Source: Elusimicrobiota bacterium (GTDB lineage Bacteria > Elusimicrobiota > Elusimicrobia > UBA1565). Taken from it: a DNA stretch of 64,000 nt. The stretch covers positions 1 through 64,000 of the forward strand of contig JACPXC010000001.1 in NCBI GenBank assembly GCA_016196755.1, read 5' to 3'. The notes below the pieces were generated by a model. That model saw only the letters and a program-made list of their open reading frames with translations, had not been told where the DNA came from and made no database searches. This document shows positions 57,234 through 64,000 of the stretch, piece after piece; the first letter of the stretch is position 1; each line of letters begins with the position of its first letter. A program made the translations under genes and the position numbers.

Positions 57234-58789
57234 CTTTGGCGGCCGTCTTGCTGACGGCCAGCCCCGCCGCAGGGAGGGACCCCGTGCCCGCGTTGACCCT
57301 CGAGCAGCAGGTCGGACAACTGTTCGTCGTCGTCGTGGACACGCAGTCCGCCGCGCGCGACGAAGACCTGATCCGCGGCGGGCTGGTCTCGGGGGCCCTG
57401 CTGCGCTGGGACCGCTTCACCGCGGCGGAGTTGGCGGCGTTGACCGCCTGGCTGCGCGCCCGCGCCCCCGAGGGGCTTCCGTACCTCGTCTTCGCCGACC
57501 ACGAGGGCGGCCCGATGTTCACCCAGCGCTCCTTCGGCGCCACGGTGTTCCCCGGCAACATGGCGCTCGGCGCCGCGGGCTCGGAGGCGCTGGCCGAGGC
57601 CGCGGCCGCGGCCAGCGCGCGGGAGCTCTCCGCGCTGGGCGTCCACGCCGACTTCGCGCCGGCCGTCGACGTCAACAGCAACCCGAAGAACCCCATCATC
57701 GGCGTGCGCTCCTACGGCTCCGACCCCGCTCTGGCCGCGCGTCTCGGAGCGGCCCAGGTGCGCGGCTACGCGGCGGGCGGCGTCCTGGCGGTGGCCAAGC
57801 ACTTCCCCGGGCACGGCGACACCGCGGTGGACTCCCACGTCGGCCTGCCTAACGTCGACCGGCCGCGGGCGTCTTTTGACGCGGTGGAGCTGCCGCCCTT
57901 CAAGGCGGCGATCGCCGCCGGCGTGCCGATGGTCATGCCGGCCCACGTCATCGCGCCGGCGCTCGGCGCGGTAGGCGTGCCGGTGACCTTCTCGAGCGCG
58001 GCGTTGGCGGTCCTGCGCCGCGAGCTGGGCTTCTCGGGCGTCATAGTCTCCGACAGCCTCGACATGGGGGCGATCACCAAGTCGACCCCGGTCCCCGAGG
58101 CGGCCGTGCTCTCGTTTCTCGCCGGCTGCGACCTGCTCCTGACCGGGAAGACCGACTACCGCCAGGCGCATGCCTACTTCGTCGCCGCCGTGCGCTCGGG
58201 GCGAGTGCCCAAGGCCAGGCTGGACGAGTCCCTGGCGCGCATAGCCAAGCTCAAGGCTGCGCTGCCGCGGACTCCCCCGCTGGCGCCCGACCTCGCGGCG
58301 GGCCCCGCGCTGGCGAAAAAGGTGGCCGAGGCGGCGCTGACGCTGGTCCGCGGAGCCCTGCCGCTCAAGGCCGGCAAGGGAGCCCCTGTCTTGATTGCTT
58401 TCCGCCCGAAGTCATCGGGCGCCGACCTCGAGCGCTTCGCGAAGGCATTCGGGTTCCGCGAGGCCGTGTTCCTCGACCCCAAGCCGTCCAAGGCCGATGC
58501 CGAGGCGGCTCGCGCCGCCGCCGCCAAGGCCGGAGCGCTCGTAGTGGGCACCTACCTATGGGGAGGGGAGCCGCCCAAGGAGCAGCGCGCCCTGGCCTCC
58601 GAACTCTTCGCTCTGGGCAAACCCTCTGTCCATCTCAGCCTCATGAACCCCTACGACGCGGACGACTACCCCCAAGCCGGCGCCGTCCTGGCCTTGTACG
58701 GCCCCACCCCCGCGATGCTGGACGCCGCCGCCGCCGCTCTTAAAGGAGAGCTCCAGCCGAAGGGACGTATGCCGGTCCGCCTCGAATAG
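57224..58789 (+). CDS. Secreted GH3 beta-N-acetylhexosaminidase, two-domain
   Basis: 521-aa GH3 enzyme. A signal-like N-terminus (residues 1-17), a catalytic barrel with AKHFPGHGDTAVDSH (K192/H193 and the D203/H205 dyad) and nucleophile D277 in IVSDSLDMGA, then a second alpha/beta domain (about 370-521) as in longer NagZ-like proteins. The dyad after FPGHGDT marks GlcNAc-specific GH3. GTG 57224 overlaps the Gre-like gene; no Shine-Dalgarno is seen, so the start is provisional. A second periplasmic GlcNAc hydrolase beside the one at 41497. Confidence 0.9.
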   Translation: MDLALAAVLLTASPAAGRDPVPALTLEQQVGQLFVVVVDTQSAARDEDLIRGGLVSGALLRWDRFTAAELAALTAWLRARAPEGLPYLVFADHEGGPMFTQRSFGATVFPGNMALGAAGSEALAEAAAAASARELSALGVHADFAPAVDVNSNPKNPIIGVRSYGSDPALAARLGAAQVRGYAAGGVLAVAKHFPGHGDTAVDSHVGLPNVDRPRASFDAVELPPFKAAIAAGVPMVMPAHVIAPALGAVGVPVTFSSAALAVLRRELGFSGVIVSDSLDMGAITKSTPVPEAAVLSFLAGCDLLLTGKTDYRQAHAYFVAAVRSGRVPKARLDESLARIAKLKAALPRTPPLAPDLAAGPALAKKVAEAALTLVRGALPLKAGKGAPVLIAFRPKSSGADLERFAKAFGFREAVFLDPKPSKADAEAARAAAAKAGALVVGTYLWGGEPPKEQRALASELFALGKPSVHLSLMNPYDADDYPQAGAVLALYGPTPAMLDAAAAALKGELQPKGRMPVRLE

Positions 58790-58806
58790 AAGGGGGGCCC
58801 GCCGTC

Positions 58807-58836
58807 TTGATTTTCCCTCTTTCCGCGTGCTATTAT
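58807..58836 (+). promoter_or_regulatory. Promoter of smc
   Basis: TTGATT (58807-58812), an 18-bp spacer and TATTAT (58831-58836). The leader of about 65 nt contains a small hairpin (58840-58845 with 58852-58857, 6-nt loop). This gene is thus not leaderless. Confidence 0.5.
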
Positions 58837-58907
58837 TAACGGCGTAGTTTAACGCCGATTGACTAATAGATGGCACTAGATGGACAGTGTCACCTTTGGG
58901 GCTGAAC

Positions 58908-61900
58908 ATGTATCTAAAGAGCATCGACATCCTAGGCTTCAAGTCCTTCGCGGACCGCACCCGCGTCGAGCTCAAGACCGGCATCACCGGCGTCATCGGC
59001 CCCAACGGCTGCGGCAAGTCGAACATCATGGAGTCCATCCGCTGGTGCATCGGCGAGATGAGCTGGAAATCCCTGCGCTCGGAGTCGATGGTCAGCGTCA
59101 TCTTCGCGGGCACCGCGCGGCGCAGTCCGATGAACCTCTGCGAAGTGACCCTGACCTTCGACAACGCCCAGAGCCTCCTGCCGGTCCAGTACTCCGAGGT
59201 CCAGGTCACGCGCCGCCTGTTCCGCTCCGGCGAGTCCGAGTACTGGCTCAACAAGACCCAGTGCCGCCTGCGCGACATCCGCGAGCTCTTCCTCGACACC
59301 GGCATCGGCAACGACGGCTACGCCATCATCGACCAGGGCCAGGTCGACTTCATGGTGAAGTCGAAGCCCGAGGAGCGCCGCAGCCTCTTCGAGGAGGCCG
59401 CGGGCGTGGCGAAGTACAAGGCCAAGCGCACCGAGGCGCTGCGCAAGCTCGACCGCGTGGAGATCGACCTGGGCCGCCTGCAGGACTCGGTGTCGCTCAT
59501 CAACGAGCAGATCAAGAAGCTCGACGCCGACGCCCGCAAGGCCGAGCTCTTCAAGAAGTACAAATCCGAGCTGGCCTCGCTAGAGGCCGGGGCGATCCTC
59601 AAGGAGCTCGGCGGGCTCGACGGAAAGCTGGCCGAGGAGCGCGCCCGGTTGACCCCGCTGGCCGAGTCGCTGGCCGAGCTCAAGACCAAGATCGGCGGCG
59701 AGGAAGCCCGGTTGGCCGCCCTTAACCTCGAGCGCGCGGCCCAGCAGGGCCAGATCATCGAGGTCAACCAGAAGATCTCCGACGCCAAGGTCGAGGCCGC
59801 CCAGCTTGAAGAGCGCGTCAAGAGCGCCGAACGCCAGACCGAGGACCTCCAGGCCCAGCTCGCCGAGGGCCGGCTCCGCATCGAGGAGGAGGCCCGCCGC
59901 GTGTCGGCGATGGCGCCGACCATCGCCGCCGCCCGCGCCGCCCACGCCGAGGCCGCCGAGCGCGCCGCCCGCGCCGCCGAGGACCTCGAGCGCTTCAAGG
60001 CCGATTTCGCCGCCAGCGCCGCCGAGCGCGACGCCGCCTCCGCGGCCGTCGACGAGGCGCGCCGGGCCGTCACGACCGCGGTCTCCGCGGCCGTCGAGGC
60101 CGGCCGGCGCGTGCTCGACGCGGAAGGGCGCATCGGGCGCCGCCAGATGGAGCTCGAGCGCACCCGCCGTGAGTCCGAGAAGGCCGGGGCGCGCCAGGCC
60201 GCCGCGCTGGCCGAGGCCGACAAGGCCCGCGAGGCCCTCGGGACGGCCCGCGAGGCGCTCGCCGCCGCGCGGACCGCGGCCGAGGACGCCGAGGCCTCCG
60301 CGGTCGCCGCGCGGGCCGAACTCGACGCTCTGCGCCAGCGCGCTATGGAACTGCGGACCGAGGAGGCCGGCGTCTCGGCCCGCCTCGAGGCGCTGGAGGC
60401 CCAGGGCCGCCAGGACCCCTACTGGGTCGGCGCCCAGGCCGTGACCGCTGCGGGCATCCCCGGGATCATCGGTACGGTCCGCTCCATCGTCGATTACGAC
60501 CCGTCCGCGCGGCGCGAGGTCGAGGACGCCCTCGGCGAGCGCCTCTACGCCGTGGTCTGCCGCGACCGTGCCGCCGCCCGCACCGCCCTCGAGCTGCTCA
60601 AAGGCCTGGGCCGGGGCCGGGCCCGGTTCCTCGTCGCCGCGGGCCTGTCGTCCGCGGAGCCGGCCCTCGAGGGCCTGCTGGCGCGCCTGAGCTTCGCTCC
60701 CGAGAACGAGGGCGCCGTGCGGCACCTCCTGGGCCGCGCGCGGGCCGAGGACGGCGGCCTTTCCGACGGACCGTGGCTCTTCGGCGGGGCCGAGGGCGCC
60801 GAGGCGCCGGCCGGCGGCCTGGCCGACGTCGACGGGCTCAAGGTCCGCTTGGCCGCGCTCCTCTCCGACATCGCGGCCGTGGCCGAGCGCCGGACCGCGC
60901 TCGAGGCCGAGCGCGGCGGACGCGACGCGGCGGCGAGGGAGACCGCGGCGCTCATGCGCGCGGCCGACCTCGCGGCGCATCGCTTGGAAGACGTCCTCCG
61001 CCACGCCGAGACCACCGCGACTAACTATCAGGACGAGCTCGCGGTGCTGGCCTCCGAGGAGGAGCGGCTCAAGGCCGACCTCGAGTCCTTCGCCGCCGAG
61101 AAGTCCGCGGCCGCCGAGGCTCACGCCGAGACCCAGGGCCGCGAGGCCGCCAGCCGCGAGGCGGAGACCGCCGCCGTCGCCGGCCTGCAGGCCGCCGGCG
61201 AGCGCTTCGCCGCCCGCCGCGCCGAGAAGGAGCATCTCGAGCGCTCGGTCGACGGCCTAGCCAGCCAGGCCGGCTTCGCCGCGGGCCAACTCAAGGAGCT
61301 CGTCGAGACCCTGGCTTCTCTGGAGAGCGCGCGCGCCGAGCGCCTCGCCCGCCACGCCGCCTGGGACGAACGGCTCGCCGAGCTGGCCGGCCAGCGCGAC
61401 GAGTCGCTGGCCCGGGTCGAGGAGCTGCGCGCCTCGCTGGCCGTGCTCGAGAACGAGGCGTCGGCCCTCCACGAGCGCTCGCAGAAGACCGTCCTCGACG
61501 CCGAGGAGTTGGCGCGCTGTTCGAACGCCCATAAGTCCGAGGCCGACTCCCTGCAGAACGACATCCACCAGGGCGAGATGGCGCTCTCGCAGGCCGAGTC
61601 CCGGCGCGGGTTCCTGACCCAGCGCCTCTTGGAAGAGTGGCAGCTCAGCTACGAGGACGCCAAGGCCAAGTACGCCGAGGCCGAGGTGGACGCCGAGCGG
61701 CTCGAGTTCCTGCGCCGGCGCATCGCCGCGCTCGGCAACATCAACATGGCGGCCCCCGAGGAGTATGAGGAGCTGACCAAGCGCCGCGACAGCCTCCAGG
61801 CCCAGGTCGACGACTTGAACCAGGCCAAGGCGGATCTGCGCAGCGTGATCGCCAAGATCAACGCCACGACCCGCGAGAACTTCCGCCAGACCTTCACCGA

Positions 61901-62453
61901 GGTGCGCGAGCACTTCCGCAAGCTCTACGCGGTGCTCTTCGAGGGCGGCGAGGCCGACCTCATCCTCACCGACCAGGAGAACCTGCTCGAGAGCGGCGTG
62001 GAGATCGTGGCCCAGCCGCCGGGCAAGAAGCTCCAGAACCTGTCCCAGCTCTCGGGCGGCGAGAAGACCCTGACCGCGATCGCCCTGCTCTTCGCGTTCT
62101 TCATGGTCAAGCCCTCGCCGATCTGCATGCTCGATGAGGCCGACGCCGCGCTCGACGACGCGAACGTCGACCGCTTCGTGTCGATGCTGCGCGAGTTCGG
62201 CGGGCGCACGCAGTTTCTCATCGTCAGCCACAACAAGAAGACGATGGAGGCCTGCGACGCGATCTACGGCGTGACGATGGAGGAGTCCGGCGTCACCCAG
62301 ATGATGTCGGTCGAGTTCCGCAAGGCCGCCCCCATGGCCTCGGAGGCGGCACTTCCTCGCGATAACGCTCGGTCGGCCGGGTCGGCTGACGGGCCGCGCC
62401 CCGACGGTCCGTTCGACCGCGAAGTCGCCCCGATCACCGAGACCGGAGCCTGA
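58908..62453 (+). CDS. smc: Chromosome segregation protein SMC
   Basis: 1181-aa SMC ATPase that organises and separates chromosomes. N-terminal MYLKSIDILGFKSF and Walker A GPNGCGKSN (about 32-40), long coiled coils around a hinge (about 505-660), C-terminal signature LSGGEKTLTAIALLF and Walker B CMLDEADAALDD. The start at 58908 gives the canonical N-terminus; an in-frame ATG at 58887 would add seven residues. After the usual end there is a tail of about 45 residues containing the intragenic repeat (SEAALPRDNARS, about 1144-1156). ScpA/ScpB are not in the window. Confidence 0.96.
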   Translation: MYLKSIDILGFKSFADRTRVELKTGITGVIGPNGCGKSNIMESIRWCIGEMSWKSLRSESMVSVIFAGTARRSPMNLCEVTLTFDNAQSLLPVQYSEVQVTRRLFRSGESEYWLNKTQCRLRDIRELFLDTGIGNDGYAIIDQGQVDFMVKSKPEERRSLFEEAAGVAKYKAKRTEALRKLDRVEIDLGRLQDSVSLINEQIKKLDADARKAELFKKYKSELASLEAGAILKELGGLDGKLAEERARLTPLAESLAELKTKIGGEEARLAALNLERAAQQGQIIEVNQKISDAKVEAAQLEERVKSAERQTEDLQAQLAEGRLRIEEEARRVSAMAPTIAAARAAHAEAAERAARAAEDLERFKADFAASAAERDAASAAVDEARRAVTTAVSAAVEAGRRVLDAEGRIGRRQMELERTRRESEKAGARQAAALAEADKAREALGTAREALAAARTAAEDAEASAVAARAELDALRQRAMELRTEEAGVSARLEALEAQGRQDPYWVGAQAVTAAGIPGIIGTVRSIVDYDPSARREVEDALGERLYAVVCRDRAAARTALELLKGLGRGRARFLVAAGLSSAEPALEGLLARLSFAPENEGAVRHLLGRARAEDGGLSDGPWLFGGAEGAEAPAGGLADVDGLKVRLAALLSDIAAVAERRTALEAERGGRDAAARETAALMRAADLAAHRLEDVLRHAETTATNYQDELAVLASEEERLKADLESFAAEKSAAAEAHAETQGREAASREAETAAVAGLQAAGERFAARRAEKEHLERSVDGLASQAGFAAGQLKELVETLASLESARAERLARHAAWDERLAELAGQRDESLARVEELRASLAVLENEASALHERSQKTVLDAEELARCSNAHKSEADSLQNDIHQGEMALSQAESRRGFLTQRLLEEWQLSYEDAKAKYAEAEVDAERLEFLRRRIAALGNINMAAPEEYEELTKRRDSLQAQVDDLNQAKADLRSVIAKINATTRENFRQTFTEVREHFRKLYAVLFEGGEADLILTDQENLLESGVEIVAQPPGKKLQNLSQLSGGEKTLTAIALLFAFFMVKPSPICMLDEADAALDDANVDRFVSMLREFGGRTQFLIVSHNKKTMEACDAIYGVTMEESGVTQMMSVEFRKAAPMASEAALPRDNARSAGSADGPRPDGPFDREVAPITETGA
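62325..62375 (+). repeat. Intragenic 51-bp repeat, copy 3
   Basis: Core 62338-62375 matches copy 2 exactly over 38 bp; left arm 62325-62337 is degenerate. It lies in the C-terminal tail of smc, beyond the conserved ATPase head, and is read in frame as SEAALPRDNARS. Confidence 0.9.
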
Positions 62454-63193
62454 TGCTCTGGGGCGTCCTCAGCGACATCCATTCGAACCTCGAGGCCCTC
62501 GAGGCGGCCGTCGACCGCCTCGCCTCCCAAGGCGCGGAGGGCTGGCTCTGCTGCGGGGACATCGTCGGCTACGGGGCGGAGCCCAACCCGGTCCTCGACA
62601 GGCTTCGCGGCCTCAAGAACATCCAGGCGGTGCGCGGCAACCACGACCTCGCCGTCCTCGGCCGCATGGACATCGCCTGGTTCAACGAGGCGGCGCGGGC
62701 CGCCGTCGAGTACACCCAGAGCACGATCACCGCGGAGAACCTGGCCTGGCTCAAGGAGCTCCCGCCGCGCGTCGACGCGCCGACCTTCACGCTCGTCCAC
62801 GGCTCGCCGCGCAACCCGGCCGAGGAGTACCTCGTGACGGTCCAGCAGTTCCACGACAACTGCAGCTACTTCAAGACCTCGCCCTGCTTCGTCGGGCACA
62901 GCCACCTGCCGATGGCCTTCCTCATGAGCGAGCCGGTCAGCTACGTGGACCACGGCCCGCTGACCCCCGGCCAGGTCATCCCCATCCCGGAGCACACCCG
63001 GATCGTCATCAACCCGGGCTCGGTCGGCCAGCCGCGCGACCACGAGCCGCGCGCCTCCTGCGGGCTCTACGACGACGGCGCCCGGACCTTCACGCTCAAC
63101 CGGGTCAAGTACGACGTCGACGCGGTCCAGAAGAAGATCCGGAGCGCCGGCCTGCCCGAGTTCCTCGCCCTGCGCCTGGCCTACGGCCAGTAA
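62453..63193 (+). CDS. Metallophosphoesterase (YfcE/MJ0936-like)
   Basis: 246-aa calcineurin-like phosphoesterase. Metal motifs in order: DIHSN (8-12), GDIVGYG (about 40), GNHD (about 63), HGSP (about 117) and GHSHLP (about 145). The substrate is probably a phosphodiester or nucleotide; not determined. ATG 62453 overlaps the smc stop (TGATG), so translation is coupled to smc. Confidence 0.9.
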   Translation: MLWGVLSDIHSNLEALEAAVDRLASQGAEGWLCCGDIVGYGAEPNPVLDRLRGLKNIQAVRGNHDLAVLGRMDIAWFNEAARAAVEYTQSTITAENLAWLKELPPRVDAPTFTLVHGSPRNPAEEYLVTVQQFHDNCSYFKTSPCFVGHSHLPMAFLMSEPVSYVDHGPLTPGQVIPIPEHTRIVINPGSVGQPRDHEPRASCGLYDDGARTFTLNRVKYDVDAVQKKIRSAGLPEFLALRLAYGQ

Positions 63194-63230
63194 GCGCCTT
63201 CACCAAGCCCTATCTAAACCGAGTTTCCGC

Positions 63231-63259
63231 TTGACGGATTTTCAGTTTCCCGCTATGCT
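63231..63259 (+). promoter_or_regulatory. Promoter of the toxin-antitoxin pair
   Basis: TTGACG (63231-63236), a 17-bp spacer and TATGCT (63254-63259), 6 nt before the ATG at 63266. This is the clearest leaderless-type promoter in the window. GTTTTCAGCATAG-like symmetry around the -10 may serve as an antitoxin operator, but I see no strong palindrome. Confidence 0.65.
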
Positions 63260-63265
63260 GAAAAC

Positions 63266-63547
63266 ATGAGACGCAAGGAGATCCAGATCGGCCGCCGTAA
63301 TCAAGTCACCATCCCCAAGGAGTTCCTCGAGGAAGGCGTCACGCTCTTCGTCTGCGAAAAGCACGATGACGGTACAATCGTGCTCCATCCGCGGGCCTCG
63401 GTCCCGTTCGGCCAGCGCTGGTTTTGGTCCAAACGCTGGCAGAAGGGCGAGGCGGAGGCGTCGGCCGACATCCGGGCTGGGCGTCTGAAGCGCCATAGTT
63501 CGGCTAAGGACCTCAATAAAGCGCTCGGTCTCGATTCCGGCGAGTGA
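63266..63547 (+). CDS. AbrB/SpoVT-like antitoxin
   Basis: 93-aa protein. The first 45 residues match the swapped-hairpin AbrB fold (KEIQIGRRNQVTIPKEFLEEG). A basic C-terminal part (RAGRLKRHSSAKDLNKALGL) would bind and neutralise the toxin. The gene is followed with a 4-nt overlap (GTGA) by a RelE-like toxin gene, the usual antitoxin-first order. Such proteins normally repress their own promoter. Confidence 0.85.
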   Translation: MRRKEIQIGRRNQVTIPKEFLEEGVTLFVCEKHDDGTIVLHPRASVPFGQRWFWSKRWQKGEAEASADIRAGRLKRHSSAKDLNKALGLDSGE

Positions 63548-63834
63548 CGGCATTCGTCCTCCTCACCACGGCGCGCTACGAACGCCAAGTCGCGCGGCTC
63601 TCCCCCGCCGTCCAGAAGCAATTGGCCGCCCGCCATGAACAGTTGGCCGCTAACCCAAGGCATCCCTCCCTACGCACCCACCCCGTCGAAGGGGCGGTAG
63701 GGGATTTTGGGACCAAGGTATTCGAAGCCTACGTGAGCGAGAAGTACCGCCTCACTTGGGAATACGGTCCCAAGAAAGGAGACATCACCCTGCGCAATGT
63801 CGACAATCACGACGACTGCCTCGCCAGCCCCTGA
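63544..63834 (+). CDS. RelE/ParE-family toxin
   Basis: 96-aa protein with the RelE/ParE-type fold pattern: N-terminal strand (FVLLTTARYERQVARL), two helices, and C-terminal strands ending YRLTWEYGPKKGDITLRNVDNHDD. That last part with RLTWEY and the D-x-H-D tail resembles YafQ/RelE relatives whose catalytic His lies near the end. It probably cleaves mRNA at the ribosome; gyrase inhibition (ParE) is less likely. GTG start overlaps the antitoxin stop. Confidence 0.83.
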   Translation: MTAFVLLTTARYERQVARLSPAVQKQLAARHEQLAANPRHPSLRTHPVEGAVGDFGTKVFEAYVSEKYRLTWEYGPKKGDITLRNVDNHDDCLASP

Positions 63835-63925
63835 CAGTGAGTGTCCCCGATCAGAGTCTTCTTAACTGGATCTTACCTAGGGCCCTTGAATCCGTAACAC
63901 TCCGAGGCTATATAGGGATAGGCCC

Positions 63926-64000
63926 ATGTTGGGGGTATTCCGCCGTTTGATAGCCGCGGCCGGCCGCGCATTGCGCGGCCGGGAGGGACAGCTCGCCATC
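63926..64000 (+). CDS. Partial gene at the right edge
   Basis: An open frame begins at ATG 63926 and stays open for 25 codons to the end of the window. The peptide (MLGVFRRLIAAAGRALRGRE, then GQLAI) is basic, with a GQ-containing turn that recalls the N-terminus of TadE- or prepilin-like proteins, but the fragment is too short to assign. A perfect 10-bp inverted repeat with 3-nt loop (about 63961-63983) lies inside it and could instead be a terminator. The stretch 63835-63925 holds nothing else I can name. Confidence 0.35.
   Translation, partial: MLGVFRRLIAAAGRALRGREGQLAI

Noticed and set aside
58840-58857. 6-bp stem hairpin in the smc leader as a possible riboswitch or attenuator
   Set aside because: No conserved riboswitch features, no T-run and no leader peptide; too small to support a regulatory call.
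56766-63928. Resemblance between TATATGGGTCTATAGGCC before 56784 and a similar stretch before 63926
   Set aside because: Only short, gapped similarity; not enough for a shared element, unlike the 45-bp pair.

Overview
The window is a gene-dense, very GC-rich stretch of a diderm (Gram-negative type) bacterial chromosome. Evidence for two membranes: a LolC/LolD lipoprotein-release pair, lipobox signal peptides, a frameshifted autotransporter with an F-terminal beta-domain, and several periplasmic murein enzymes. The mix of McsA/McsB and many secreted proteins with long Ala/Pro/Val-rich N-termini suggests Elusimicrobiota or a relative; this is inference (about 50%), since no rRNA or other marker is present. 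I see no tRNA, rRNA, CRISPR array, prophage or transposase.

Layout. 105-482: small AT-richer orphan gene. 573-7811 (minus): operon for membrane-lipid modification, with ECF sigma, short zinc-finger anti-sigma, DUF1295, CFA-synthase-like methyltransferase, DUF1365, FAD oxidoreductase, Cfa, fatty-acid desaturase and NTF2-like lipoprotein. Nearly all genes are joined by 4-nt stop/start overlaps. 7871-12668 (plus): sensor kinase, TPR protein, proline-repeat methyltransferase, receiver. 12665-19354 (minus): two receivers, lysS, lolC, lolD, ilvE, mcsA, mcsB. 19409-23834 (plus): ndk, alpha/beta hydrolase, murQ, esterase, anmK. 23818-26611 (minus): three uncharacterised genes. 26857-29264: S8 protease, terminator and large palindrome, phenylalanine-hydroxylase-like enzyme.

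29311-50226 is mostly a glycan region. An operon at 29369-36819 places two GH13 enzymes between two paralogous, unrecognised membrane proteins. A GH77-GH133 debranching fusion (38273) shares a 45-bp upstream element with that operon. Also here are a four-knottin lipoprotein, a GH3 hexosaminidase, a broken autotransporter and a complete sugar ABC importer (46295-50226). Together they could cut, import and process alpha-glucans. 50223-58789: class III cyclase, spermidine-synthase-like fusion, NamZ (GH171), unknown secreted protein, Gre-like factor and a second GH3 hexosaminidase; with murQ and anmK this makes a sizeable murein-salvage set. 58908-63193: smc and a phosphoesterase. 63266-63834: AbrB/RelE-type toxin-antitoxin pair. 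A partial gene runs off the right edge.

Most notable non-genic signals: (1) a 51-bp palindrome-containing repeat inserted in frame in three unrelated genes (peptide SEAALPRDNARS in two, opposite strand in the third); (2) promoters whose -10 box lies 5-7 nt before the start codon in about ten genes, implying leaderless mRNAs; (3) the 45-bp element shared by the two alpha-glucan loci; (4) a 34-bp perfect inverted repeat at 28312-28382.
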